A DNA stretch of 64,000 nt. Source: Hypericum androsaemum (taxonomy: Eukaryota; Streptophyta; Magnoliopsida; Malpighiales; Hypericaceae). Location: positions 7,088,109 to 7,152,108 of the forward strand of contig OZ023195.1 of the NCBI GenBank assembly GCA_963995505.1, given 5' to 3'. Positions within the stretch are counted from its first letter, which is position 1. Every line of letters begins with the position of its first letter. A program made the translations under genes and the position numbers. The notes beneath the pieces were generated by a model. It ran no database searches, was not told the DNA's origin, and saw nothing but the letters and a program-made list of their open reading frames with translations. Positions 40,830 through 52,479 of this stretch are shown in pieces.

Positions 40830-41623
40830 TGTTATCAGCACGAAGTCTCTACCAAGGTCTCAATAATTTCTTGAGAAGAATTGAGCTTAATTTTTGTAAG
40901 TATTCTTACAATTTATAATTATTCATTCTTGTTGGATTCTCAATGTTATTGAAACATATGATGTTTAGTTCTGGCTTATAAATAATTTTCTCAAAGAAAA
41001 TAATTTTTTTTTAAATTTTCTTTGCAAAAATCGGATTTATTTGGTAAAGATTTTTTTTATGAAAAAGCCTTATGTTGTCCTTTCATAAAATGATTAGAAA
41101 CCTCTAGGGACCTATGTGCAATTGTCCTGTGCACGCGGATTGGGATTATGCCCTTATTCGCACATGTGAGAAAATTCTAGGGACTGAAATGTAAGTTTAC
41201 ACGTTGAACAAGGATTACGTCCTTGCTCGCACACGCGTAAAACTACTAGGTACTAAACTGATATTATTTTGACTAATTACATATGAATCCTTTATATTTT
41301 CTTATATTTTCAAATAAGGACACTATATCCCTTTAATCATTTGGAAAGACCTACTTTAAAGAGTTGAGATCCTGCAGGGAGTTCTTTATAAATTTACCAC
41401 TCCAAAAGAAAATTATTGTTTGGTACTTTGACGTTTCAAAAAAAAATGGTTTGGTACTTTGACATTTCTGTAACTTCCGGATTTAGTAGTTAATTACAAT
41501 TTAATCCCAATAAATCATGAAATTGCAATGTGGTCCCTAGTTAATTGCAGGGACTTCTTTGTAAATTTACAAATCTAGAAAAATACTACCTAGTCCTCGG
41601 ATGGTTATGCTTCATTCCCTGAA

Positions 41624-41974
41624 GTGAATGTGACAAAGTTTAATTATATAGGCCGGGGTCGCGGTCGTAGACATGGTAATGATCGTGGAGGATATGGTTA
41701 TCATGGTGGTAATTTTAGGAACACGTCTCGCCACCTGAAGTGGGAAAACAAAGAGAAGAAACTACGAAGAGATGGTGATAGTGGAATAAAAATAGAAAAT
41801 TCATGTCATCGTTGTGGATGCAAAGACCACTGGGCTCATACCTGTCGTGCACCAAAGTATCTAGTTGAGCTTTATCAAGATGATGGCTCTGGCATTATGA
41901 ATATGGATGATGGCCCTGAATTTGGCCTAAATGACTTCACTCATTTGGATGTTGCTGATTTCCTTATTGAATAG
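41624..41974 (+). pseudogene. Copia gag remnant with zinc knuckle
   Basis: C-terminal part of gag: a Gly/Arg-rich stretch (GRGRGRRHGNDRGG) and a CCHC knuckle (CHRCGCKDHWAHTC, about residues 61-74). The N-terminal gag domain has been lost; 40830-41620 has no gag frame. Confidence 0.75.
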
Positions 41975-42109
41975 CAGTTTAATATCCATGTTCTTGTTCA
42001 TTTCTTAAGTATATTTCCTGGCTTTTTCTATTATCATATTTTCGTTGCTTAAATTTAATATAAATATTTCTTTATGATGAGTATGGAATTGACACGAGTT
42101 GGCTCATCT

Positions 42110-43555
42110 ACTCGAGAAAGAGATCTGTCTTTAGCAGATAGTGCCACAACGCACACCATACTTAAGGATGATAAATATTTCCTTCATTTGTAAATGCTAG
42201 AGGCAAATGTTAGTACTATATCAGGCACTGCAAATTTAATTGAAGGCTCCGGAAGAGCTAATTTATTATTACCTGGAGGTACGAATTTTTGCATAAATAA
42301 TGCATTATATTCTCCTAAGTCTCAAAGAAACTTATTAAGTTTCAAAGAAATATGCCAAAATGGGTATTATGTTGAGACAATAAATGAAGAAAATAAAGAA
42401 TATTTGTACATCACAAATATTATTTCGGGTAAAAAGTATTTGTTAGAAAAGTTACCCGCTTATTCATATGGTTTATATTATACATATATATTAGTGCAAT
42501 GGAGGCACATACAACAGTAAACCAGAAGTTTACTGATTTTGCGATTTGGCATGACCGGTTGGGCCATCCCGGGTCAATAATGATGCGAAGAATTATTAAC
42601 AATTCTTGTAGACAATCTTTAAGGAACCAGAAGATTTTCGAGTCCAATGAATTGTCATGCTCTGCTCTCAAGAAAAAAATTAATAACTAGGCCATCGCCA
42701 GCTAACATTGGGACTGAATCCCTCGAATTTCTGGAACATATACACGGTGATATATGTATGGCCATTGATATAAATGTTGAACATCCTGTAGCTCATGTTC
42801 ACACTCAAAATGGTTTGTTGAATCATTCATTAAACAGATTCAATTAATTACAAAGCTATTACTAATGAGAGCAAAACTTCCTATTTCTGCTTGGGGACAT
42901 GCTATTTTACATGCAGCAATGTTAATTCGCATCAGGCCAACAAGTTATCAAGAATTTTCCTTATTACAATTGGTTTATGGTCAGGAACCAAATATTTCCC
43001 ATCTAAGAATTTTTTAGATGTGCGGTTTATGTTTTAATTATTCCACCACAACCCACTAAAATGGGAACTCAAAGAAAGTTGGGAATATATGTTGGGTTTG
43101 AATCTCCATCAATAATAAAGTACATTGAGCCACGTACTGGAGATATATTTATGGCACATTTTGCCGATTGTCATTTCGATGAATCAATATTCCCAACATT
43201 AGGGGGAGAAAATAAGCAGCCTGAAAAAGATATTAGCTGGAATGAATTATCATTGTGTTATTTAGATCCTCACACAAAGCAAAGTGAAATTGAAGTTCAA
43301 AAGATAATTCATCTGCAGAATTTAGCTAATCAGTTGCCAGACACTTTTGCTGACCCAAAGAGAGTGACTAAGTCACATATTCCGGCTGCTAATGCTCCTT
43401 TTAGAATTGATGTCCCTGAAGGACGATCAATTATTACCAATGAAAATAAGGCACAAATTAAACGTGGTAGACCTATTGGTTCCAAAGATAAAAATCCTCG
43501 TAAAAAAAAGAGCAAAATATCAAGATGGTCAAAACGAAGATATATTGACTCTTGA
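42110..43555 (+). pseudogene. Copia protease and integrase, internally deleted
   Basis: The protease-like part (LADSATTHTI around 42130, then GSGRANLLLPGGT, NNALYSPKSQRNLLSF) carries a stop before 42194. The pre-integrase domain is at 42499-42690 (FAIWHDRLGHPGSIMMRRII). The integrase core jumps from HIHGDIC (about 42750) to HVHTQNG (about 42800), a loss of much of the DDE core, and several stops follow up to 43060. The C-terminal integrase region (KLGIYVGFESPSIIKYIEP) is readable to 43555. Confidence 0.78.
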
Positions 43556-43619
43556 AGAGTCCCCAGTCAATATTAATATCAAGGAAGGGCAGACTTTAGA
43601 TGAGTTGCTTCCAATGGAA

Positions 43620-44816
43620 GATCAGGTACCTGAACATTGTGATAATCATGAGATCTCAATAAATTATGTTATGACTGGAGAAAAATGGAACAAATATTAT
43701 GGAGTTATCGTCGACGATATTTTTGCCTACCATGTAGCGCTAAATATTAAGGAAGATGAGGAGGATCTAGAGCCAAAATCTATCAAGGAATGCATGCATA
43801 GAAAAGATTAGCCAAATTGGAAAGACGCAATGAAATCTGAAGTAGATTCACTTGTGAAACGTGAAGTTTTCGGACCTGTAGTCCGCACACCCAAAGGGGT
43901 GAAATCCGTAGGATACAAATGGGTATTTGTGCGTAAACGAAATGAGAAAAATGAAGTCGTGAGATATAAAGCACGACTTGTCGCACAAAGTTTTTTTCAA
44001 AGACCTGGTATTGATTATGAAGAGACATATTCTCCTGTGGTGGATGCAATCACGTTTCGATATTTGATAAGTCTGGCAGTATATGAAAAATTGAATATGC
44101 GTCTTATGGATATTATTACAGCCTATTTATATGGTTCACTGGATAGTGACATTTATATGAGAATCCCAGAAGGATTCAACGTACCAAAAGTACGTGATTC
44201 TAGTCAAAAGGGACTATACTCGATTAAATTATGTCGATCTTTATATGGATTGAAACAATCAGGATGCATGTGGTATAATCGTCTTAGTGACTACTTATTA
44301 AAGGAAGGCTATAAGAATGATCTAATCTGCCCATGTATTTTTATAAGGAGACCTGAACCTGAGTTCGTTATAATTGCAGTTTATGTTAATGATCTCAATA
44401 TCATTGGAACTCCTGAAGAGCTCCAAAAGGCAGTTGATTGTTTGAAGAACGAATTTGAAATGAAAGATTTAGAAAAGACCAAATTATGTCTCGGATTTCA
44501 AATTGAATATTTTGGAGAAAGAATTTTTATGCATCAATCATCTTATATAGCAAAGGTGCTGAAGCATTTCAATATGGATAAAGCGCATCCGTTGAACACT
44601 CCAATAGTTGTAAGGTCACTTGATGTGAAAAAGGACCCTTTCAGACCTCGAGAAAATGGTGAAGAATTTCTTGGTCCTGAAGTACCATATCTTAGTTCAA
44701 TAGGTGCGCTAATGTATCTTGCTAGTCATACACGACCTGATATATCATTTTCTATTAATTTACTAGCAAGATACAGTTCTTCACCTATAAGAAGACATTG
44801 GACTGGAGTAAAATAA
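43620..44816 (+). pseudogene. Copia reverse transcriptase with mutated active site
   Basis: RT domain with standard blocks: VGYKWVFVRKRNEKNEVVRY, KARLVAQSF, YSPVVDAITFRYL, LYGLKQSGCMWY, and LASHTRPDISFSINLLARYS. The catalytic YVDD is YVND (about 44382-44393), which removes one of the metal-binding aspartates. A stop at 44814 and one upstream at 43809 interrupt the pol frame. Confidence 0.88.
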
Positions 44817-44819
44817 ATA

Positions 44820-45383
44820 TTGCGTTATCTTCGAGGTACAATGGATATGGGTTTGTATTACCCTAGTATCTCAGAGGCAGAAGTAATTGGATATGCAGAT
44901 GTATGATATTTATCTGATCCTCACAATGGTCGATCGCAAACTGGATACTTATTTACATATGGAGGTACTGCCATTTCATGGCGCTCCATGAAACAAACTA
45001 TAGCAGCCACCTCATCTAATCATTCTGAGATTTTGGCTATTCATGAAGCAAGTCGAGAATGTGTTTGGTTGAGATCTATTGTCAAACACATTCGAGAATC
45101 TTGTGGATTACCTTTTCAAAAGGGAATACCTACGACCTTATACGGGGATAATGCTGCATGCATCGCACAATTAAAAGAAGGATATATTAAAGGTGATCGA
45201 ACAAAATATATATCGCCAAAGTTCTTTTTCACACATGATCTTCAAAAGGATGGGGAGATAAGTGTTCAACAAATTCGTTCAAGTGACAATTTGGCAAATC
45301 TGTTTACGAAATCTCTGCCCACTACAGTTTTTGAGAAGCATGTTTGTAATATCGGTCTGAGACGACTCAGTGATCTCAAGTGA
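44820..45383 (+). pseudogene. Copia RNase H domain
   Basis: RNase H remnant: AATSSNHSEILAIHEASREC, TTLYGDNAACIAQLKEG, KYISPKFFFTHDLQKDGEI and DNLANLFTKSLPT. A stop lies near 44905 (ADV-stop), where the catalytic ADWAG-type motif should be. Confidence 0.8.
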
Positions 45384-45596
45384 TGCATACATGAGGGGGA
45401 GATATCATTTTACACTGTACTCTTTTTCCTTAACTACGGTTTTGTCCCGATGGATTTTCCAGGTAAGGTTTTAATGAGGTAGTAATTTTATGATGATGTA
45501 CTCTTTTTTCTTTGATTAGGATTTTTCTCATAGAGTTTTTCCTAATAAGATTTTAATCAGGCACATTATTCAAATGGCATCTAAGGGGGAGTATTA

Positions 45597-45805
45597 TGTA
45601 TTAATTATATGTGAATGCCATTTTCTCCATGTTTTCTTCCATGTTCTCCTCCATAATACATTAATTATTTAATGTATTAGCCTATAAATAGAACCCATTG
45701 TATTACCATTTAGAAGATTATTCTTGATCTATTAATGAGAAGTTCATGCTCTCCTCTCTTACTCTTTTCTTTTACTATTGCTTATTTCCGATAAAGTTTA
45801 TAACA
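45597..45805 (+). repeat. 3' LTR of the copia element
   Basis: Matches the 5' LTR except for the shorter CTCCATGTT repeat and a few substitutions (GTGGATGCC/GTGAATGCC, CATACTC/CATGCTC, TTCTGAT/TTCCGAT). Confidence 0.88.
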
Positions 45806-45894
45806 ATATTATTGTATTAAATCGATCTCAACCGGGCTCGAACCCGCAGCATGGTGAACTTACACAAACACTTGAGACGGATGTGCCAGGGTTT

Positions 45895-46690
45895 ACAATT
45901 CAATTCAATGCTTCTTTCGTCCTAGGCATGTGATTTCGATCAACTTCAAGAGTCCCAAGGATGTGGTACCTTTTGCTTTTGAGTTGTAATTTTGCAGCTA
46001 TATTACGGGATGGTATTGTGTAGGATTTTATTATATGCTAACTTTTACATAATCGAGTCTGATTTGTGTGATTCATACTTTATACGTAAAGTTCAAAATC
46101 GAGATTCATTTGGATTAACCAGAATCTACTCTGGGAGGTTCCAAGGCAGGCGTTGTCACATGTATAACAAAGTGTTGAGAAAGAGCCGTGAAATAGAATC
46201 AAAAGTTCCATTCACTAATTCCATAGTTGATTATTTCATGGCTCAATTTATGTACGCCCCAGAATTAAACTGCAATTCCTTGCGCAAAGAAAGAAAAGGA
46301 AATTGTAATTTATAAGCTTTATCCGTTGTCCATACCCTGGGCCTAGAAACACTAGATTGGCCCTCACATTCGGCTTTGTACACTTTAAATAAAGCAACCG
46401 ACGGACCACCAAGAAAATGTTGCTCAAAACTAACAAGAAATTTGGGTTCTTAATACGAGAATGTGATAAAAGTTTGGATTATTTTTTTAAAATTATATTT
46501 GTACTTCTCCCCAGCTTGACCTATATTAATGGGTTCAATGTCACTGTTTATAGCTCTATCCATTTATCAATGGATACCTAATAATTTCGACCCAACTTAA
46601 AAGAAAAGAACCACATGGCTTAAAGCTTTCGATCAAAATGTATCATCAAAATGGACTGCATGAGTTTTTTTGGCATTAACTGGACCCCAT
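45895..46690. repeat. Duplicated segment, copy 1 (LINE-empty)
   Basis: Collinear with 60510-60567 plus 62133-62840. Shared words include CGTCCTAGGCATGT, GATCAACTTCAAGAG, GATGTGGTACCTTTTG, GTGAAATAGAATCAAAAGTT, TCACTGTTTATAG and ATTTTTGGCATxAA-type sequence. It has no coding domain I recognise. It lacks the LINE present in copy 2. Confidence 0.8.
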
Positions 46691-46699
46691 AATTGAATG

Positions 46700-47600
46700 G
46701 CACACTTCTCTCCAGAGAAATCGGTGGCGCAGCAGCGTTAGAGCCTCAAATGCTCCGTCTTCTAAGGGGTCCATAGCCGACGAAGACTAATAAGTAATAA
46801 CGAATCAACTTCTATAAATTGGACATTTTCTGCGCACCCTTTTTATTGTGGCCTCACTTCTCACCTACTTTTGCTTTTTTTGTTTGTCAAAATTAAACGG
46901 TATTTATTCAAATTCACTGAAGTGAACTAACTAATTCGGATTTCGGGTTAAGTACGAAAAATGCTAAGTGTTGAAAATGAGCAAGACACCATGGTCTGAT
47001 ATACGTAATTAACGTTTTGAGTTTATTTAGTATATTCGTACTAGATTAAAAAATCAGAGCATTCCCATGGAGTGTGGTACCATATGCATACATCTCCCAT
47101 TCAAAAAAGCTCGTTCAAAAAGTGAAATGTTTGGGCTGTTGAGAATAGCTAGTAATAGGAACTCTCTCGATGATGCGACGAAATAATTTTATTTCACTCT
47201 TCACCAATGAATTTTAATAAATTCACTTGAGTCTAACCTTTTAAAATAAATTTATCAAATTATGACTTGAATCGCTTCGTACGTGCTCTTGGTAAGATTG
47301 ACACCTAAAAATAATAGTTTGGACTGACATCAGTTAGGACCAAATGAACTTGAGAAATCAACGTATGCTTAGTCAAAGAGATACAAGACGATATGCACAT
47401 GCATGATGTCTTTGTTACAAGACATTCCTTATTCCAATAATTTGAATAATCCCCTTTCAAAAAATAAACCGAATAATTCTGCATTAATTGATCCCTTGAG
47501 ATTATTACACAAGTTGCTAATGAGTGATTGGAAAGACAAATATCCGGATCCAATGACAAATTATAATGCTCTTTCTTTTGGTTTTTCTTCTAACAAGTAA
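46700..47600. other. Intergenic, no gene seen
   Basis: AT-rich; only short frames and no transposon termini. Confidence 0.4.
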
Positions 47601-47609
47601 TAATTTTCG

Positions 47610-47794
47610 GCACTTTCAAGAATAAAGTCACACTTCCACACTTTCACACATAATTTCACACATCAAATTGTGTCACCCGGCATGGATCTGTTGCATCCAT
47701 TCAATTTTCCGAAATGATCATCTAGTTGGAGTCAGTGTAATCAGCAAAACCAATTTGTTATTAGCTAATCTATGCAATCAATAGTACCCAAATC

Positions 47795-47831
<37 letters not shown>

Positions 47832-47920
47832 TGAGTACTTTCAAGAATAAAGTCACACGTACACTTTGACATTACAGAAATCAAATTGTATCACCCGGTA
47901 TGTAAATGATCTATATCCAG
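47610..47920. repeat. Diverged ~90-bp direct repeat flanking an AT microsatellite
   Basis: ACTTTCAAGAATAAAGTCACAC ... ATCAAATTGT(G/A)TCACCCGG(C/T)ATG is found at about 47615-47683 and again at about 47838-47900. The two copies are separated by unrelated sequence and the AT run. Confidence 0.75.
47793..47828. repeat. (TA)n microsatellite
   Basis: About 17 uninterrupted TA dinucleotides. Such runs are usually length-polymorphic. Confidence 0.9.
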
Positions 47921-48779
47921 AGTAACTAATCTAGTTCAAACCGTGTAGATCGAGAAGTTTGTGATCCAGCTGAGTCTAAAAATCCTATAACAAATTGTTA
48001 TAAGCTAAGCACTCGATAGTACGTGAATTGTAATTAAACATACAGATACTGTGGACCATTTCGGGGAGCGAGAGCGGAGCAAATTGGTATTACCAGCAAT
48101 TTGACTGGATTGCTGATCAGCCTGGAACCTTGCCAGGGAAGCCAGGTATGAGTCCGACATTCTTCGTAGATCTCGTGATCAATAATCAATCCAATCCAAT
48201 CCTTTCCCATGATCAATAATGAAAACGAACGTTTTTCCTTCGAGTAATCCGTGTCTGGATACATAATAAGTCGACTGATCCATCTTCGATTCGGATATGG
48301 TTTCAATTAATGCAAAGTTCTATCCATCAAACTATAAAAATATTGAAGGGTTCTCAAGACTCGAGTTCAATTAATCTAGAACAATTTTTGATAGTTGTTC
48401 CAAGTGCGGAGCGGTAGTAATGAAAACGCACTACTAACACAGTGAAAAAGAATAATCAACGAAAACGAACTGGCAGGGGGAAGCCTTTCCTCTTGCCTGT
48501 ATAATTACATTGACTTGGAAGAGCATAAACTTGGGATTATCTCCACTTGATTGTTTCTCTAGATGAGTTGAAGAAATTACTCACCCCTGTCTACACCAAG
48601 TAGTATGGGCCGAAGTTTGCACGGATTTTGACTGTCAACGTGCGATGAAATGATATCATGTGAGGACAACAATAAACTAACCACGTCTACAATTCTTGCA
48701 ACCAACAATTGACTAACCATGAAATGGTAGGTTGCTGCAAACAATGAAGAAGTTGAAGTGGGAAATGAGTATGGCTTAC
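47921..48779. other. No gene seen; expected 3' exons of the HAD gene absent
   Basis: The HAD-hydrolase gene to the right should continue here, but none of its later motifs (the Lys of motif III, GDxxxxD of motif IV) can be read on the minus strand. Confidence 0.4.
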
Positions 48780-50423
48780 AGATCTATAACATTTAGGTCC
48801 TTCAATAGCTTCATCAACCGGGTATCAAAGTTGGACACAACAGCCAATTTAACTGTATTATAGCTCAACAAGTCAGGATAGCAAAAAAAGAACAGATTGA
48901 AACACAAGGCATTTGTAGTCCGAGATACAAGAAAAGTAATTGATGAATATTACCTCCAGCTTCTCTGAGACAGATCAGTGTTTCATGAGCCCCATCTGGA
49001 TGATGCCACGCGTAACCATTTGCGTAGTACTGAAGAAGACAGACAACATGATTTCAGATCAACGAACACAAATATAACTTCAAAATTTCTCCATTTGACA
49101 GGGAGCATCAGGCTTAACAGGACACATCTCGTTATTTTACAGAATTCATTACCTCATAAAATTCTTCAAAATACACATCGTCGGCACAACCAGTAGCTTC
49201 TGAGACAACAAGTTTCCAGAAGGGCCTCCCATCTCCCTGCCAACTGTTAAAAAGAATCGGCCAATTAGAGGATGAAAATCGATTGGATACACCGTCTACT
49301 AGTTATGCTACAACTGCCTACATATGCAAGAGAATATCGCGATAGATGCCCTGGCATGAACCAGATGCTCACAAATATTAAGAAAGGATCTCCGTCACCG
49401 AATATGGCAAGTGATTGGTAGAGTTGTCAGAGGGACAAACTACATTGAGCTAGATAGAAGTAGCGCATTGGAAACAACTCTCAGAAAAGGAAACCAAGGT
49501 ACCAATTCACTCCAGAAAGCTAACAAATTTCACGTCAAAGAATGACCTTGTAACGGAGTTCATCGGGCCAGGGAGCAGCAAACACTCTCTTTAACCCCTT
49601 CTTTGTATCAGCTGCAGTGACAGTCACACCTAGACATAGAATCATGATTGATCATGAGCTCGAGAATCAAAATCAATCAGAAGTCTTATGGACAACAAGA
49701 GAATTCCACGAAACGAGCCTCGAAACCCAAACTTCAATACATATTGGATTGGTATACATCCAAACACAACATAAAAGAAATGCAAACTTTATCAACACCT
49801 ATAGCTTGCACAACCTCTAACCTAATAGACAATGGACAAAAACAGAACCCAAATGGTACCAACCATACTTTCTCCCAAGTAAGTTTCCTCCACCGGCTTC
49901 AACAATTGCCATAGGGTCCCACTTGCGTCTAGCAACAATGCTTCATAGGCTCGTTCAACAGACTTCCCACCTCCTAAAACACACAACAAACTTTACCGAT
50001 CCTTAGTGAGGAAAAGGAGGTACTAAGAACAACTCAATTTGCCAAAGGGGCATGTGGTCTAATAGCACTAGATATAATAGGAATTGACGGAAGTTTGTGT
50101 TTGAATTCCTAGCGGGTGTAACTCATGTAAACTTATAAAAAAGAACAACCCAATTCCCAGCTAATGCAAAACCACTTGATGGGTTGATGTCAAATGCAAA
50201 CATAAAGCTTCAAGCCTTATTGTTAAAAAAGGGAAGGAGAAGGCACCAGAGTAAATGGGCATGGAAGAAGAAGAAGACAAAGCATCTTTGGAGATTGAAA
50301 TCGGGAGTCTGTAGAGCTCTGAAGAGAGTGTTTCCATCGGAGCACTTCACAAGGCACGCTTCCATGAATTCGATGTGATAGGCGAACTAATCTCAGTACA
50401 GCAGCTCGGTGATGTGAGCACAC
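48780..50423 (-). pseudogene. HAD-superfamily hydrolase gene, 3'-truncated
   Basis: Minus-strand exons with GT-AG borders: 49973-49864, 49629-49547, 49236-49153, 49029-48954 and 48852-48780. They read AYEALLLDASGTL (HAD motif I), GLKRVFAAPWPDELRYK, GDGRPFWKLVVSEATGC, YYANGYAWHHPDGAHETL, and VKLAVVSNFDTRLMKLLKDL (motif II, S/N). A likely first exon near 50423-50290 has Arg-rich, organelle-type sequence. Motifs III and IV are missing at the 3' end. After VEETY the frame shifts before LGRKYG (one base short, or seven bases lost). Family members are phosphatase-like hydrolases of mostly unknown substrate. A SINE-like insert sits in intron 1 and retroelement sequence overlaps the 5' end. I regard it as a pseudogene, though exons 3-6 are well preserved. 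Confidence 0.75.
50045..50150 (+). mobile_element. SINE-like tRNA-derived sequence
   Basis: A box CATGTGGTCTAATAGCAC and B box GTGTTTGAATTCCTAG with about 40 bases between them, followed by TAAACTTATAAAAAAG as a possible tail. It lies in the first intron of the HAD gene. Best SINE candidate of the window. Confidence 0.5.
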
Positions 50424-51270
50424 CTACGAACACACCTACATTCAAACCACAAGACTCACGGCAAGTGCACGTACCAATTGGACCGGTGACACGAGCAAGA
50501 GCCAAAAAGTTTCAGGCCGAATTTAATGGATTAATGCAAGAAGTCTGGGCTCAAGCTGGTGCGTACAAGTGCAAGGACGTACATGAGGCCCATGCAAAGC
50601 CCATGCACGTGGTAGAGGCTATTTTGGAAGCTTGACATGCACGTAAGCTTCTAGATGCATGCGCACATGGAGAATCAAGAAGAATCAGCCTATTTAGTCC
50701 GTGCATCTAACTGTTTTGGACGTGCAGCTATTAGTTATTCTATTAGATATTATTTGCTTATATTATTCCTTATTTAGTTGAATAAATTCGGCCAGAATCT
50801 CCTTAGATTAGGAAAGAGAGTTTTGGCCAGCCTTTGAACTCCTTTTAAGGAGTTAGCTTGTTTAGGAATACTTTGGTACTTTGGGAGCCTATATAAAGAG
50901 GACTCCTAGCAATAAAACGTACACAACTTTTTGAGATTGATAATTTTGTGAGTTAGATACTCCTTGCGTGTTCTTGCTAATTGCTGGATTGCTTAGCTTG
51001 AGCGAATCTTTCACTTATCAAACGATTCTTCCATCATCGTTTGTGGCGTGATTCGACTTGGACCAAAGGTTCACGAAATTCCATTGCTCGGGTTGCGGTT
51101 CTTCCAAACCAAGGTTCTTGCAAGGCTCGAGTTCGTGGGTTGCGGTCTGTTCCATCCAAAGTAGCACGGTCCGTTGTGAATCTCCTGCCGAGGTTCATAT
51201 TATTCTCTCGGATCAGGTAGAAGCTGGCCGAGGACAAACTTGTGTGTTACACACAGAAATGCTCAATTAA
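50384..51270 (+). repeat. Gypsy 3' end: polyprotein tail plus LTR
   Basis: GPVTRARAKKFQAEFNGLMQ (50495-50560) is typical of the small C-terminal extension of plant gypsy polyproteins. It is followed by an LTR-like segment with a good TATA box (GCCTATATAAAGAGG, about 50889), AATAAAA about 25 bases later, and pyrimidine-rich sequence to about 51270. The upstream parts of the element and a second LTR are missing. The left end overlaps the presumed first exon of the HAD gene. Confidence 0.5.
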
Positions 51271-52140
51271 TCTCTTTCCTGCAGAAGATATGAGCATTTT
51301 ATGCGCCACATTCTTCTTCTTTAGGCCACTGCTCTTGTAGAAAAAGTATGGTATATCCATATTGCAGACTGCGATAATCATAAACATGAATGCAAGAAGT
51401 TACAGTCCAAACATATGTGCCGCATCTTGTCCTACACTCTCCATTTCTAGTTTTCATCAGATGATATGGTTATCATGGCAAAGATTGCGCATTTTGGCAC
51501 ATTGATGATACTATGTTAACCAAGTTAAGAATTGAGACTATAATCTAATGTGGGAAATTATCAGTAATACTTGGAAATAGCATGTCAATCAACAACCTTC
51601 AGGTAATTTTTGAGGATGATGCCTTGCTTAAGAGGAGCATAACTATAAGGATATGTAATATCATGAGCCTATAAGAAATGCAACGCACATCGAAGCAGGT
51701 GTTACAAGTGATTATCACCTACCATGCAAGGAATTAGTTCAGAATGTCTGTCCTTGATGTCATTGAGGCTCGGATGGAGGTGATGGCTGAGTCCTATGTT
51801 GGTAGAGCTTTGCTAGTGCTCTACATTCTCAAATCCTACAAGCATAACAGAGCTTACATGATTATCAGTTCTACATGTTGAGAAGCAGATCTTTGCGGTG
51901 TGATATATTACCTTGGGCATATTAAGGTAGAATGGTCGATCTATCTAGGTTTAGTTTCCTAAGCTTCAAGTAGGTATATGCAAAACTGAGTCGATCGCGA
52001 GAAGTAAATCGATCAACTTCGTTGAACCAAAGACAAGAAAATAAGTTTGACATCAGTGCATGAGCCAAAACTATAAAAGTATTGGGTATAGAGCCTGAGT
52101 ACGAGTGAAGTATTCGGGTGGCTCAAGTGAAGAGCCGTGA
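51271..52140. other. Intergenic, no gene seen
   Basis: No coding domains; short frames only. Confidence 0.4.
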
Positions 52141-52424
52141 GGATGGTCCGAGAGTTGATCGATTGGGTTCGGAGTCTGGGGATGCTCGGAGAATCAATTG
52201 AGTCAAGAGTCTAGTGAAGACGTTGAGGACATCCGAGGGTCGTGTGGCTCGAGTGAAGAGTCTTGGGATGATCGCGGGCAATCAGGTCAAGCATCGAGTG
52301 AAGACAAGGCGAAGCTGAGGCGCCTGACGGGAGCTAGCCAACTAACAGGCGCTAGTGGCACTGGCGGGCACCAGCCAACTAGCGGTCGCTAGTATGGCGA
52401 GGCAGGAGCCTCTGGACGAGGCGA

Positions 52425-52456
52425 CTGGCGATCGCTAGTTGATTAGCGATCGCCAG
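52425..52456. repeat. Perfect 13-bp hairpin
   Basis: CTGGCGATCGCTA (52425-52437) and its exact complement TAGCGATCGCCAG (52444-52456), with a 6-base loop. Related words (GCGGTCGCTAG, GGCGCTAG) occur in the preceding 100 bases, so the palindrome may come from local duplication. Confidence 0.75.
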
Positions 52457-52479
52457 TCCGGCTGGGAAATCTGCTGTGA

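Larger units (their letters stand above)
40585..45805 (+). mobile_element. Ty1/copia LTR retrotransposon, decayed
   Basis: 5' LTR about 40585-40829, primer-site-like TTATCAGCACGA just after it, gag remnant, protease, broken integrase, reverse transcriptase, RNase H, purine tract (CTAAGGGGGAG) and 3' LTR about 45597-45805. A 5-bp target duplication TATTA can be proposed (40580-40584 and 45807-45811, off by one base from a CA end). The order integrase before RT shows it is copia. Internal stops and a deletion make it inactive. Confidence 0.9.

Noticed and set aside
45825..45900. Possible tRNA or SINE around GGGCTCGAACCCGC
   Set aside because: A B-box-like word is present, but no A box at proper distance and no cloverleaf.
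50184..50378. Short plus-strand frame MMSNANIKLQ
   Set aside because: Lies antisense to the probable first exon of the HAD gene and has no recognisable similarity.
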